A stretch of 64,000 nucleotides of DNA from Arthrobacter agilis (GCF_030816075.1 NZ_JAUSXO010000001.1:1674001-1738000), one strand, 5' to 3'. Shown: positions 17,369-27,039, numbered from the stretch's first letter. The notes: a model not told the origin generated them from the sequence alone. Program-made: numbers and translations.

Positions 17369-18832
17369 TTACTCGGACAAGTCGTGAGGGGACGCCGAAA
17401 GCCCTTCAATGCGCACAGGCAGCGCGTCGTCGCGCCTCAGCAAGGCGCGGAGGAATCGTCGCGGCTCCCACCGGAGCGAGATGGACGCTTGGCCCCGTCG
17501 CAGCACCAGATCCCCGTTGGGTGTCGCGTACCGCTTCTGCAGATCCTTCAGTTCCTTAACTTGCAGCAATGCGATGGTGCTAGCCGCAGCGGAGTCGACC
17601 AGACGGACCAGCGAGGAGGGCCCCGTTAGATCCGTCGCTACGACGCGCTGATCGCTCGCTGCGAAAATCGTCCTTTGGGCTGCGCGGGTCACGACGAGAG
17701 GACGTGCCGGTCCGCCCAGCAGGCGGGTGAGAACGTTCGCTGCAGCGTCAGGGCGGCCAATTCTCTGCGCCGCCGCCCGCATTCGCTGAAGACGGCCGGG
17801 CTCGCGCAGGACCTCGTCAATCTTCCAACCGATCGTCGCTGCGGTGTTGCAACGGACGGCCGCCCCCTGCTCCATCAGGTAGTCACCGTTTCGGATCTCC
17901 TGCCCTGGAATCGGGTTCACCAAGACCATGGGCAGCCCTGCAGCCATGCACTCCGACGCCGACAGCCCGCCCGGCTTGCCTACGAACAGGTCGGCACGGT
18001 GCAGCAGCTGCGGCATCTCTGCCGTGAACCCGAGCACGCGGTAGCGGTCGCCGGCGGGCGCCACCAGCTGCTCGATGTGCTGCCGCAGCGCGTCGTTGTG
18101 TCCGCACACGATCGTGGCGGTGAACGATGAGCGCATGTGCATCGTCTGCCGCACCACCGAGACCGCATCATCGCCGCCGGTTGCGCCCGCCGAGATCAGC
18201 AGCATCGGGGGCTCGGTGGCACTGCGTGCGGGCGCGATACAGGGCTGGTGGGTAATGGGAATGCCCGTGGCCGCGACACGATCGGCAGGGAGGCCGAGCG
18301 CTGTGAGCTCTACCCTCCCCTCCTCCCTGGCGACGAAGAGGGCGTGGAACGCGCCCGGAAGCCACAGGCCCTGGAAATCGTAGTCCGTCGTCACGACGGC
18401 GGTCCTCGCGTCGATGACGCCGCGAAGCAGCAGTGATGCCACCAGCTGGGCTGGCAGGAAATGCGTGCATACGATCGCGGTGGGTCGGAAGCGCTTGATC
18501 GCACCGATAACGGGAACAGCGTTCGCCCGTGTCCATGGGTCGATCGGGCCGCGTCGCCGGAACGGCGGGTCGCTCGTGTCGTAGCCCCACTCGACCAGCC
18601 AGGGCAAACCCTTGACCAGGACGAAGTAGCCCTTTCCGAGCAGTGTTCGGTACAGCAGGCTACTTACCTGCAGTACATCGAGCACCTGCACGTCGGAGAC
18701 CTCGGGGCGCGCCGCGCACGCCTGCTGCACCGCGGCAGCGGCGCTGTTATGCCCCGAGCCCACCCCTGCGGACAGGATCAGGATGCGTTCCCCTCCGGGG
18801 AGGTCGCGGTCGCGCGTTGACGTCCTATCCAT
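17369..18832 (-). CDS. MGDG-synthase/MurG-like glycosyltransferase (GT28 type)
   Basis: This 487-residue protein begins with the GT-B glycine-rich loop ILILSAGVGSGHNSAAAAVQQ (about 16-36), typical of diacylglycerol glucosyl/galactosyltransferases. The C-terminal nucleotide-sugar domain has VGKPGGLSASECMAAGLPMVLVNPIPGQE (about 286-314). It probably transfers a sugar from a UDP donor to a membrane lipid at the inner face of the membrane; donor and acceptor are not predictable. The last ~100 residues are an extra extension of unclear role. It converges with the GH3 gene (26 bases apart) and is divergent from the usp gene at 19089. Confidence 0.85.
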   Translation of the reverse strand: MDRTSTRDRDLPGGERILILSAGVGSGHNSAAAAVQQACAARPEVSDVQVLDVLQVSSLLYRTLLGKGYFVLVKGLPWLVEWGYDTSDPPFRRRGPIDPWTRANAVPVIGAIKRFRPTAIVCTHFLPAQLVASLLLRGVIDARTAVVTTDYDFQGLWLPGAFHALFVAREEGRVELTALGLPADRVAATGIPITHQPCIAPARSATEPPMLLISAGATGGDDAVSVVRQTMHMRSSFTATIVCGHNDALRQHIEQLVAPAGDRYRVLGFTAEMPQLLHRADLFVGKPGGLSASECMAAGLPMVLVNPIPGQEIRNGDYLMEQGAAVRCNTAATIGWKIDEVLREPGRLQRMRAAAQRIGRPDAAANVLTRLLGGPARPLVVTRAAQRTIFAASDQRVVATDLTGPSSLVRLVDSAAASTIALLQVKELKDLQKRYATPNGDLVLRRGQASISLRWEPRRFLRALLRRDDALPVRIEGLSASPHDLSE

Positions 18833-19012
18833 GATCAGAGGCTAGCGGGCCGTGTCCCTTGGCGGACGAGGGACTGGCCGTGCTCCCCCCACTGCCTTGA
18901 TGATGTGCGGATCGGCAAAGGGAAAAGACAGCAGCTCCTGCGGGCGCGCACCGCTCGACGCTGCGCCGGCATGATCAACCCGCCCATAGTGAGACGATTC
19001 CACCTGCCTGAA

Positions 19013-19026
19013 AGGCCTTTTGGCCC
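19013..19026. promoter_or_regulatory. DosR-like box upstream of usp
   Basis: AGGCCTTTTGGCCC matches the GGGMCYWWNGNCCC-type motif in 13 of 14 positions and is nearly palindromic. Its 3' end is 62 bases before the universal stress gene start (19089), in the divergent promoter region shared with the glycosyltransferase. Inference from similarity to the mycobacterial DosR box. Confidence 0.5.
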
Positions 19027-19088
19027 TGTCTGGTTGCACTTGCCTCCGCGACCATCGGAAGAGCACTCTCCTGCGATGGTAAGGACCA

Positions 19089-19583
19089 ATGATGAAGAAC
19101 TTTCCCGCAGCACATGAACGTGTGGTCGTCGTCGGCGTTGATGGGTCACTCTCATCAGTCACCGCACTACAGCTGGCTGCCCAGTTCGTCCCAGCAGCAG
19201 GGGATGTGATTCATGCGGTAGCAGCCTGGCACTACCCCCTCGCTTTCGGGCTGTACGCCCCCACCGGGTGGAACCCCCAGGATCAGGCCGAAGAAGTCCT
19301 CGACCGGGCTCTGGCAATTGCTTTTCACGACGAGGCACCCTGCAGAGTCGAGCGGCTGGTCCTGCAGGGGCCACCGGCCGAGATACTCATCGAGAAGAGC
19401 AAATCTGCTTCGTTGGTAGTTGTTGGTTCGCGTGGACATGGCGGTTTCGCTGGCCTCCTTCTCGGTTCGGTCAGCTCCGCTATCGCCGAACGATCAGCAT
19501 GCCCTGTCCTGATCTCCCACGGAGCGCTGCAACTCTCCCACGACGCATCGACAGTCACGCCAGCGGCGGAATCGCTAGCGTGA
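19089..19583 (+). CDS. Universal stress protein, single UspA domain
   Basis: This 164-residue protein has one Usp fold: strand VVVVGVDGSLSS at about 12-23, and the ATP-binding signature VVGSRGHGGFAGLLLGSVSSAIAERSACPVLI at about 116-147 (G-2x-G-9x-G-S type). ATP-binding Usp proteins act in stress and hypoxic persistence. It is a close paralogue of the protein at 32604-33107, sharing nearly the whole signature block. An AAGGA site precedes the two adjacent ATGs at 19089 and 19092. A DosR-like box lies upstream. It is followed by a small membrane-protein gene on the same strand. Confidence 0.93.
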   Translation: MMKNFPAAHERVVVVGVDGSLSSVTALQLAAQFVPAAGDVIHAVAAWHYPLAFGLYAPTGWNPQDQAEEVLDRALAIAFHDEAPCRVERLVLQGPPAEILIEKSKSASLVVVGSRGHGGFAGLLLGSVSSAIAERSACPVLISHGALQLSHDASTVTPAAESLA

Positions 19584-19783
19584 GGACCTGCGCGAGCCCC
19601 CGAACGCAGCCCTGCCCCTGACGGCAGCTCCCACCGGAGTGCAGGCATGATGTCTTCCGTTGCTCACCTTCCACCGCGCCGGTAGTAGCCGCATCCCGCG
19701 TGATCCACGAATATCTGGTGCAGGTTGAAGGACACCTGGCCCTGGCCCTTCGAGTATCCGGTTCGATTGAGGTAGGGAATTCA

Positions 19784-19984
19784 ATGGCCCGTCTGAAGAC
19801 AGCATCAGAGCCGGTACGCCACCCAAGGTCGGCCAGGGGGCAGGCTTTCCATGATGCCTCCGAGGACATCATCGACGATGCCGTCATTTACAAAGTTGTC
19901 TTCGGTGCCTGGGCTGTTCTTGTGCTCTACCCACTTACCCGATCAGGACTTCAGCGCATCTGGAAGTGGATTACCCGTCTTTGA
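19784..19984 (+). CDS. Small hypothetical protein with one membrane segment
   Basis: This 66-residue product has a charged N-terminal half and one hydrophobic stretch (VVFGAWAVLVLYPL, about 41-54), so it may be a single-pass membrane peptide. The ATG at 19784 follows GAGGTAGGG at a suitable distance. A longer GTG start at 19700 is possible but has no ribosome-binding site. It lies 200 bases after usp on the same strand and may share its message. I recognise no family. Confidence 0.5.
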   Translation: MARLKTASEPVRHPRSARGQAFHDASEDIIDDAVIYKVVFGAWAVLVLYPLTRSGLQRIWKWITRL

Positions 19985-20048
19985 CGAGCGACCTTGCCGG
20001 ACCTGCGTCGGCACGACATGAGAAGGTTCTGGGACCACGGTCAGTACA

Positions 20049-20730
20049 TCAGGCGGCGGAGACCGAGTTGTTCCCTTCGGTCTCAATGACGGGGTCGCCG
20101 TTCTCGTAGATGATCGTGGTCTCGTCCCCTGCGACGTCGATAGCGCTTGCTTCACCAACCTCGATGGTGTTGTTGTCTCTCCGTCGACACTCACCTCCGG
20201 GACCGAACCTGTGGTGGCGGTATTGCGGTCGCCTTCGACATCGAGCGTCTGGGTGCTGCCGCCAGTTACGGTGTTCCGGTTTCCATCGACCTCGATGTCC
20301 GCGCAGTCATCTGTGACTGTCAGTTCCACGGTGTCGGTCTCGAGGTCGATGTCTCCGCCGCTGGTGCATTCGCCAGTGGCAGGCTCGTCCGAGCGGGTGA
20401 TGCTGTGCTCGGCGCCCGCTACCAAGGACACGTTGGCTGAGCCGGCGCCGACCGAGGCCGACCCGACGAGGCGCCTCCTGCCTGCCCGGGCGCGGTCACC
20501 GACGGCGTGGCATCAGGCGAGCTCAAGGCCGGAGCGGCCGCCCCTGCCGGGTCGGATGCCGAGGGAGACTTCGCCTCGGTGGTTGTGGCTGGCGCGGACG
20601 ATGCGGTGCTGCTCTCACGGGGGGCGTTCTGTCGTCCGGACCCGAACCCGTTGAGCACCCCGCAAGGACAATGGCGGCGCCGAAGCGAACAGTCCTACAG
20701 GGGCGAGGATCTGACTCTTTGATACCTCAT
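20049..20730 (-). pseudogene. DUF3060 lipoprotein gene with several frameshifts
   Basis: The stop-side frame reads GDETTIIYENGDP and ends at 20049. The middle reads SLVAGAEHSITRSDEPATGE, then VEGDRNTATTGSVPEVSVDGE, the repeated strand pattern of DUF3060. An upstream frame holds a Ser/Pro/Ala-rich linker, and a further frame holds a lipobox, IVLAGC. The ATG at 20730 has a strong GGGAG site. The frames join only through at least three indels. One is an extra GA dinucleotide within a short GA repeat near 20176-20180, another a missing base near 20470. The intact ancestor would be a secreted lipid-anchored surface protein. Confidence 0.7.
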
Positions 20731-21178
20731 TCTCTCCCTGGCTACTTCCAAACGTATCGATGGTCCGTAACGCCACTAGACACCCGACAAGGCGTGCCAG
20801 GGTGCGCGCCTAGTCCCCGCAAAGACACCCATCAACCGGCGCTATCAACACATCGAGTGGTGGGCAAGCTGCTGCGAGAAGGTTCCGCAGTGCCTGACGC
20901 ACCCGGCATGTCCGCTCACAACCGTCGCACTGTGTAGGGCGGAAGAGGCACTCCCAATCGGTCGCGGACGCCTGGCGGGATCGCTGATGGCGCGAGCCCC
21001 TTGTCGGCGGTTTGACCAAGGACTGACCACCGCCTGCCTGGATCCACCGACATCGGTTGAAGGACCGATAGTCATTGACACATCCGGGTCGGCAGGGCAT
21101 TCCCAAGCCACGCCCCTTCTGCGTTTCCGCCTTTTCAATGCTTGAGGGGTGCTGGCTTCTCCAGGAAGTCGTGCTGGG
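20731..21178. other. Intergenic region without a supported gene
   Basis: About 450 bases between the DUF3060 remnant start and the end of the lycopene-cyclase-like gene. The short open frames overlap each other on both strands and show no domain. Nothing else was seen. Confidence 0.4.
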
Positions 21179-22315
21179 TCAGATCCAGAGCCGCGGGTGG
21201 AGGAGCAAGGTGACCGGCATGGAGCCGAGTAGGCCGCGTTCTTGCTCAAGGGTCGTTTGTTCGTCCAGGAAATCGAGGACGAGATCGGCGTCACCGGCCG
21301 CGAACGCGGCTTTCATGAAGGAGACTGCGTCCTGGGGACTGTGCTTCCACATTCTCAGGACAGGTTTGTCGTACCAATGGAAACGGCGGGACGGCCGGGG
21401 AGCGTCCGGTGATCCGGTGGAGGCAAGCGAGGCTGCGATGGATTCGGTTTGGCGAAGAATGCGGGTGAGACCGTAGCCCGTCGTGGCTTTGATGACTCCG
21501 GAAGGGGTTCCGATGTACATATGGCGACGGTGAGGGGCGGGTGGGTGGATTCCCAGGGGGATGAAACCCCGTTCGAGGGACAAGAGGGAAAACTCGGTCA
21601 CGCCCCACACCTCGCCCAGGTAGGCCGATGTCGCCTCTTCGAAGGAGAATCCCGGATCTATATGCCCGTTGGGCAGAATCCGGGTTACTTCTACGAAGGC
21701 TTCCCTGGCCGAGATCGGCAGGACGCAGTGGAAGTGCACGGGAGTTTTCTCGCCCGACCGGAAATCGATGAAGGTAGCCACCGACGGGTCGAACGATGGC
21801 TGGGGAGTGCGTATCCGTCGGATTTCGCCCGACATGAGCAATGGTGCCTTGACTCCGAGCGGGTAGAAAGTGCTGTCGAAGCAGTAGGGCGCTCGGAATG
21901 GCTGGCCATCGCTGAGTGTGACTTCTACAAAGTCCTTGTGACTGCGTACACGTGAGATGTTGGCGTCAAGGCGCGTGATGTGGCTATTGGCGTCGATGAC
22001 CTTATCGAGGCACCGAAAGACGGTTCGTGACGAGGTGAGGCACAGGCTGTGGTGCTTGAGCGGCAGGACCCGTCGGGCAGGTTCTGCGTCGACTGCGATG
22101 CTTTTGAATGTGGCTGCGGGTGCCAGAGGCAAAGGAAAATCTCCATCGTGCCAGTAGATCAGCGAACGGTGTTCATACTGGTTCCGGGCACCGTCGATGA
22201 GGAGGATCCTGGTTCCAGCCAGCTGTGGTTTCCGACTGAGGAAGTAGGCGAGGCTACGCCCTGCAATGCCTCCCCCGGCAATGATGACGTCGTACGTTTG
22301 TACTGGATCGGCCAT
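21179..22315 (-). CDS. Lycopene cyclase-like FAD/NAD-dependent protein
   Basis: This 378-residue flavoprotein of the lycopene cyclase (CrtY/CrtL) type starts with a dinucleotide-binding motif, VIIAGGGIAGRSLAYFLS (about 9-26). It continues with RSLIYWHDGDFPL and contains FIPLGIHPPAP and the late helix segment GVIKATTGYGL typical of lycopene beta-cyclases. Such enzymes cyclise the ends of lycopene at the membrane. No phytoene synthase or desaturase gene is in the window, so the carotenoid assignment is by family only. The ATG at 22315 has GGAAGGA 13 bases upstream. A weak DosR-like box lies at 22478-22491. Confidence 0.8.
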   Translation of the reverse strand: MADPVQTYDVIIAGGGIAGRSLAYFLSRKPQLAGTRILLIDGARNQYEHRSLIYWHDGDFPLPLAPAATFKSIAVDAEPARRVLPLKHHSLCLTSSRTVFRCLDKVIDANSHITRLDANISRVRSHKDFVEVTLSDGQPFRAPYCFDSTFYPLGVKAPLLMSGEIRRIRTPQPSFDPSVATFIDFRSGEKTPVHFHCVLPISAREAFVEVTRILPNGHIDPGFSFEEATSAYLGEVWGVTEFSLLSLERGFIPLGIHPPAPHRRHMYIGTPSGVIKATTGYGLTRILRQTESIAASLASTGSPDAPRPSRRFHWYDKPVLRMWKHSPQDAVSFMKAAFAAGDADLVLDFLDEQTTLEQERGLLGSMPVTLLLHPRLWI

Positions 22316-22477
22316 GAGTGATGTACGTTCCTTCCGCGTCGGGTCGTGCGGCTGCTGTCGAGAACGACAGCCGCTCGACGCATCCGTGCTGAGTGGGTCA
22401 GTGCCGGTCGTTGTGTCGGCCCCACACAACAGGCCGGAATCGTCTTCAGCCCGACGAGTCTCTTCATGAGGGACACG

Positions 22478-22491
22478 GTGGCTTCTGGCCC
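22478..22491. promoter_or_regulatory. Weak DosR-like box upstream of the cyclase gene
   Basis: GTGGCTTCTGGCCC agrees with the box motif in about 11 of 14 positions and lies about 160 bases upstream of the lycopene-cyclase-like gene. Tentative. Confidence 0.3.
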
Positions 22492-22543
22492 ACGACGTTC
22501 CTACGTATCGGGAGTTGATTTAGACGGCAGCGCCGGGCGCTGC

Positions 22544-24961
22544 TCATCCGCTTCCCTTCACGGCTTCCGCACCAAGGGATGCTGTCCACTGCCAGTTCAT
22601 GATGTCGGGCATGTCTTCTCCATGGACGCGGATGAACTGGTGGTGTTCGATGAGCTTGTTTCGGAGCTCTTCCCGTACGTGTGCCGAGGTGTTGGCGAGG
22701 CGTGGGATGTGGTCGAGGGCGTTGATGGCGAGGGTGTATCGGTCGATGCCGTTGAGCACGCACATGTCGAACGGTGTGGTGGTGGTTCCTTCCTCCCGGT
22801 ACCCGTGGACGTGGAAGTTGTCGTGATTGGTGTGTCGGTAGGTGAGGCGGTGAATGAGCCAGGGGTACCCGTGGTAGGCGAAGATGACCGGCTTATCCGT
22901 GGTGAACAGGGCGTCGAAGTCCTCTCCAGAGAGACCATGAGAGTGCTGGCTCCGGTCCTGGAGGCGCATTAGGTCAACGACGTTGATGACCCGGATCTTC
23001 AGGTCGGGGAAGCGCGTTCGCAGGATTTCGACGGCGGCGAGGGTCTCCATGGTGGGCACGTCCCCGGCGCACGCCATGACGATGTCCGGTTCAGCATCTA
23101 CGTCGGTACTGGCCCAGTCCCAGATGCTGATGCCCTTGGTGCAGTGAATGGCGGCCTGCTCCATGGTCAGGTACTGCAGTGCGGGTTGCTTACCGGCAAC
23201 GATGACGTTGACGTATTGGCGGCTGCGCAGACAGTGATCGGTGACGGAGAGCAGCGTGTTGGCATCCGCCGGAAGATAGACGCGGGTCACGTCGGCTTTT
23301 TTGACGACGTGATCAATGAATCCCGGGTCCTGGTGGGAGAGCCCGTTGTTGTCCTGCCGCCACACGTGGGAGGTCAGTAGGTAGTTCAGGGATGCGACCG
23401 GTTTCCGCCAGGGGATGGTGTTGGTGGTGGTCAGCCATTTGGCGTGCTGGTTGACCATCGAGTCGACGAGGTGGGCGAACGCTTCGTAGCAGGAGAACAG
23501 TCCGTGGCGTCCGGAGAGCAGGTAACCTTCGAGCCAGCCCTGGCAGGTGTGTTCGGAGAGGATCTCCATGACACGCCCGTCGCGAGCAAGATGGTCGTCC
23601 TCGGCGAGGGTTCGAGCGTTCCAGGTGCGGTTGGTTGCTTCCAGAATTGCGCCGAGACGGTTTGAGTTGTTCTCATCGGGGGAGAAAACACGGAAGCTGT
23701 CCATGTTGGAGGCCATCACGTCCCGCAGGAACGTGCCCAGTACCTTGGTGGATTCGACCGCGCCGGTACCCGGCGCGGCCACGGGTACCGCGTAGTTGTG
23801 GAAGTCGGGCAGCTGCAGGTCCCGAAGCAGGACGCCCCCGTTCGCGTGGGGGTTGGCGCTCATGCGCCTCTCCCCCACCGGATGCAAAGTGCGGATCGCG
23901 TCGACAGGAGCGCCGGTCGCGTCAAAAAGTTCCTCCGGGTGGTAACTGCGCGTCCACTGCTCAAGGACAGCCCGATGACCGTCGTTCTCGCGGGCACGGG
24001 TGAAAGGCACCTGGTGCGATCGCCAGCTGCCCTCGACCTTCAGGCCGTCGACTTCAGCAGGACCCGTCCATCCCTTCGGGGATCGCAGGACGATCATCGG
24101 CCACCGTGGCCTTTCCGTCACCCCGTTCTCCCGTGCCTGGCGGGTAATGTCCTGGATTGCATCGAGGCAGGCGTCGAGGACGCGGGCGAAGTCTTGGTGC
24201 ATCTGCTCCGGATCGGACCCTTCCACGTAATAGGGGGTGTGTCCGTATCCGCGCAGGAGTGCGTCGAGTTCGTCCCTGTCGATCCGGTCCAGGACGGTGG
24301 GGTTGGCGATTTTGAATCCATTGAGGTGCAGGATGGGCAGTACAGTGCCGTCCCGAGCGGGGTCGACAAACTTATTGGAGTGCCAACTCGCAGCCAGCGG
24401 GCCGGTCTCTGCCTCGCCGTCTCCGATGATGGCGGCGACGACGAGGTCCGGGTTGTCGAACGCTGCACCGTAGGCGTGCGAAAGTGCATATCCAAGCTCT
24501 CCACCTTCATGGATCGAGCCAGGGGTCTGCGGTGCAACATGGCTGGGAATGCCGCCCGGAAAGGAGAACTGGCGGAAAAGCCGCTTCATGCCGTCGTGGT
24601 CCTGAGTGATGTCGGGGTACGTTTCGCTGTAGGTGCCCTCAAGCCAGCCGGCTGCCACCGGACCTGGACCACCGTGGCCCGGGCCCATGATGTACATCAT
24701 GTTCAGATCGCGTTTCATGATGACCCGATTGAGGTGGGCGTAGATGAAGTTCAGGCCCGGCGTCGTCCCCCAGTGGCCCAGGAGCCGTGGCTTGATGTGT
24801 TCAGGGCGCAGCGGCTCGCGCAGCAGAGGGTTATCCATTAGATAGATCTGTCCGACCGAGAGATAGTTCGCTGCCCGCCACCATGCATGAATGCGCTCCA
24901 ACTCGATCGCATCAAGAACAGGTTCCGCCGCGAGATCGCGAACAGTGTTGAGAACACTCAT
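22544..24961 (-). CDS. xfp: Phosphoketolase (xylulose-5-P / fructose-6-P)
   Basis: This 805-residue thiamine-diphosphate enzyme splits xylulose-5-phosphate or fructose-6-phosphate into acetyl phosphate plus a triose or tetrose phosphate. It shows the [10 protein letters not shown] motif (about 91-100), the TDP-binding [19 protein letters not shown] block (about 180-198), and the family's C-terminal [15 protein letters not shown]. Length is normal for an Xfp. Acetyl phosphate production allows ATP formation without respiration, which fits an oxygen-limited programme. The gene is monocistronic, with a DosR-like box 75 bases upstream (25036-25049). Confidence 0.95.
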   Translation of the reverse strand: MSVLNTVRDLAAEPVLDAIELERIHAWWRAANYLSVGQIYLMDNPLLREPLRPEHIKPRLLGHWGTTPGLNFIYAHLNRVIMKRDLNMMYIMGPGHGGPGPVAAGWLEGTYSETYPDITQDHDGMKRLFRQFSFPGGIPSHVAPQTPGSIHEGGELGYALSHAYGAAFDNPDLVVAAIIGDGEAETGPLAASWHSNKFVDPARDGTVLPILHLNGFKIANPTVLDRIDRDELDALLRGYGHTPYYVEGSDPEQMHQDFARVLDACLDAIQDITRQARENGVTERPRWPMIVLRSPKGWTGPAEVDGLKVEGSWRSHQVPFTRARENDGHRAVLEQWTRSYHPEELFDATGAPVDAIRTLHPVGERRMSANPHANGGVLLRDLQLPDFHNYAVPVAAPGTGAVESTKVLGTFLRDVMASNMDSFRVFSPDENNSNRLGAILEATNRTWNARTLAEDDHLARDGRVMEILSEHTCQGWLEGYLLSGRHGLFSCYEAFAHLVDSMVNQHAKWLTTTNTIPWRKPVASLNYLLTSHVWRQDNNGLSHQDPGFIDHVVKKADVTRVYLPADANTLLSVTDHCLRSRQYVNVIVAGKQPALQYLTMEQAAIHCTKGISIWDWASTDVDAEPDIVMACAGDVPTMETLAAVEILRTRFPDLKIRVINVVDLMRLQDRSQHSHGLSGEDFDALFTTDKPVIFAYHGYPWLIHRLTYRHTNHDNFHVHGYREEGTTTTPFDMCVLNGIDRYTLAINALDHIPRLANTSAHVREELRNKLIEHHQFIRVHGEDMPDIMNWQWTASLGAEAVKGSG

Positions 24962-25035
24962 AAGTTTTCATCCAGTGGTCGAAGGCATAGGGCTGAGGCT
25001 AGAACCACCTTCGTTGCTGTGCCCGCCTGCAGACA

Positions 25036-25049
25036 GGGTCATTGGTCCT
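25036..25049. promoter_or_regulatory. DosR-like box upstream of phosphoketolase
   Basis: On the minus strand this reads AGGACCAATGACCC, matching the GGGMCYWWNGNCCC pattern except at the first base. It lies 75 bases upstream of the xfp start, a normal activator distance. Inference. Confidence 0.5.
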
Positions 25050-25401
25050 ACATCACCGATGTTCAGTCTGAGCTTCCTCAAGCAGAGGCTCAGCACACTA
25101 CGGAAGCAGCGCAAAGGTGACGACATCCTCGGACACGACCACGCTGAGCGGAGGATGAGGCATCTTGAAACGAACTGCCCGCGGGAACGTTCACCTGGCC
25201 GTAGCGGCCACCCACAGCCAGTGCCGGTATCCCCGCGCCCCTGAAGAGTGGTTTCACAGTGTGTTCGGGGGTCAAGGGCCGGGTTGGCCCGGGAACGAGT
25301 GAAAACGATACCTAGAGGGCGCCAGCGCGTCTGCTCAGACAACCGGGCCGTACCGGCGGAGGGCTCTGACACGTCATCAACACTTCCCACGGGTGCCTGT
25401 C

Positions 25402-25563
25402 CTCGCCGTGCGACGAAGCGGTGCGCATCGAACGTCGACCCATCGTGTTGCGATCCCTGGTGATCAGCCGCTGTAGATGAAGTCTGGTCAAAACGTTGCC
25501 CATGGTCTGCGCCTCCAGATACAGGACAGCGGCGAGATCCGAGCGACTGACCAGGTCACCTAC
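25402..25563 (-). pseudogene. Remnant of a MarR-family regulator
   Basis: The minus strand reads VGDLVSRSDLAAVLYLEAQT followed by MGNVLTRLHLQRLITRDRN, which resembles the recognition helix and start of the wing of MarR proteins (QTMGNVLTRLxxxGLITR). A stop codon lies four codons upstream and no C-terminal helix follows. Only the HTH core is left, about 54 codons. Confidence 0.5.
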
Positions 25564-25745
25564 TGACAGGGCTTAAAGCGCTGCAGCACCTACCGCGGTG
25601 ACAGCGAGGTTTTGAGCTGACGATTCTCATGATGTTCATTCAATAGTGCGCCAGCGCCCACGACAGGGCTGGTCGGCCACTGAACGGTACCCACACGCAC
25701 CCTTTCCCCACTCTGACGGTCGTGGCGTACTCCACCACCCATGTA

Positions 25746-25759
25746 GTGGCCAAAGACCC
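25746..25759. promoter_or_regulatory. DosR-like box upstream of the 25862 operon
   Basis: GTGGCCAAAGACCC matches the box pattern in 12 of 14 positions, including CC, AA, G and the CCC end. It lies 103 bases before the GTG at 25862. Inference. Confidence 0.4.
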
Positions 25760-25793
25760 TAGCGGGTCGCCGACGCGAGAGGGACCATCAAAA

Positions 25794-25829
<36 letters not shown>

Positions 25830-25861
25830 GTGCGGTACGGAGCACCAAGGAAGGATCACCT

Positions 25862-26122
25862 GTGAGCACAAGACATCCCCGCCGTCCCATCGATTCCCTC
25901 CTGGGATCAGCATCACTGCCGCTCCCGAAAGTGAAGAGCCCCGCTTTTCCTCGTCCTGCGCACTACTTGTTCCCTGACCAGGACGGTCAAGGTCGTGGTG
26001 AAAGCAACCGCGTCAGGTCTTCATTGGAACGGCGAGGCGAGCGTCGCCGGGAGACGGAACGAAAAATTGCCCTGCATATTGCGACCTACCGACGGACACG
26101 GTTCGCGGACTCTGATGAGTGA
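25862..26122 (+). CDS. Hypothetical basic protein
   Basis: This 86-residue, Arg-rich, soluble protein has no recognised domain. It contains PRRPIDSLLGSASLPLP near the start, and the second half is strongly charged (SSLERRGERRRETERK). The GTG start is supported by GGAAGGA 7 bases upstream. Its end overlaps the ATG of the next frame by 8 bases, suggesting coupling. The upstream region carries a DosR-like box and the AGAGCC repeat. The translation could be accidental in such GC-rich DNA, but the ribosome-binding site argues for a real gene. Confidence 0.5.
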   Translation: MSTRHPRRPIDSLLGSASLPLPKVKSPAFPRPAHYLFPDQDGQGRGESNRVRSSLERRGERRRETERKIALHIATYRRTRFADSDE

Positions 26123-26498
26123 CACTAGCCCGCCTCCTTCACCCCCGGCATCGGCCCGAACAGTCCCACATCCTCTACCCCAGCCACTGCTGACCACCAC
26201 AAAAGGCTGTGGACAGATCACTGATACGGGCGAGCCAGATCAGCGTCGGGCGATCGACTTGTACTGGGCGAATGACCCTGAGCAGATGCGTACCGTCCAA
26301 CCACTCCACAGCGTGACCACAGGCAAAAAGCGCACAAGCACAAAACGCGCGCAGCCCAACGCCGCGACAGGGCGCGTGAGTGATACACGACCGGGGGCGC
26401 GCGTCCTGAAAGGCCAGGTCCCTACGCCTGGCGCCATCCTGGGCGGAACCGTTAGTTACACCTTCAACCTCGTTTCGGCAGGTGAAAACCATCCGTAA
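26115..26498 (+). CDS. Hypothetical Pro/Thr-rich protein
   Basis: This 127-residue product starts with the low-complexity MSDTSPPPSPPASART and has a mixed middle, RRAIDLYWANDPEQMRT. It shows no membrane segment or known motif. The ATG at 26115 overlaps the end of the previous frame, so it probably depends on translational coupling. Its 3' end overlaps the start of the DUF1003 gene by 17 bases. The three would form a small operon. Function unknown; low confidence that it is expressed. Confidence 0.4.
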   Translation: MSDTSPPPSPPASARTVPHPLPQPLLTTTKGCGQITDTGEPDQRRAIDLYWANDPEQMRTVQPLHSVTTGKKRTSTKRAQPNAATGRVSDTRPGARVLKGQVPTPGAILGGTVSYTFNLVSAGENHP

Positions 26499-26997
26499 CG
26501 CGAAAACCCCCGCACAGAATCTCGTGCCGAAGCATCCGACGTGGCTCTCGGTGCATTTCGAGGGCCTGACCGTCGGGCAGCGAGCCGCGGACGTGCTGCG
26601 CAATGGCATGGGAAGTTGGGCGTTCATCGCCGTCCTGGTCTCGCTGATGCTCGTGTGGGCGCTGATGAACACCATGATTCTCACCAATGATGCCTGGGAC
26701 CCCTACCCTTACATCCTGCTCAACCTCGGACTGTCGATGCTCGCCGGGCTGCAGGGGGCCATCCTCCTCATCGCAGCGAAACGGCAGGATGGGATCAGCG
26801 CCGCTATGGCGCTGCACGACTTCCAAACCGACACCGCAGCCAAGCAGGAAATCGACCGCCTCATCCAACTCAGCGAGCAGCAGCTGGCCATCATCCTGGA
26901 ACTCCGTGACCACCTTCGAGCCGGCCACGTCGCTGAACCTGCAGCTACCCTGGAGGACCCGGTACCGGCCGGATCTGCGCAGGAGGAGCTGGCGTAG
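26482..26997 (+). CDS. DUF1003 membrane protein
   Basis: This 171-residue protein has the DUF1003 core: MGSWAFIAVLVSLMLVWALMN (first membrane helix, about 43-63), then WDPYPYILLNLGLSMLAGLQGAILLI (second helix, about 72-97), followed by a long cytoplasmic helical tail rich in Gln and Glu. Function is unknown. The GTG at 26482 lacks a strong ribosome-binding site and overlaps the preceding frame, so coupled translation is likely. An 18-bp palindrome lies 25 bases after its stop. Confidence 0.85.
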   Translation: MKTIRNAKTPAQNLVPKHPTWLSVHFEGLTVGQRAADVLRNGMGSWAFIAVLVSLMLVWALMNTMILTNDAWDPYPYILLNLGLSMLAGLQGAILLIAAKRQDGISAAMALHDFQTDTAAKQEIDRLIQLSEQQLAIILELRDHLRAGHVAEPAATLEDPVPAGSAQEELA

Positions 26998-27021
26998 AAA
27001 GGCAGGGCGCTGACCTGCGCT

Positions 27022-27039
27022 TTTTCGTCCGGACGAAAA
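27022..27039. promoter_or_regulatory. Perfect 18-bp palindrome after the DUF1003 gene
   Basis: TTTTCGTCC (27022-27030) is followed with no spacer by its exact reverse complement. With no loop it is a poor terminator stem and may rather be a dimeric protein-binding site. Confidence 0.45.
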
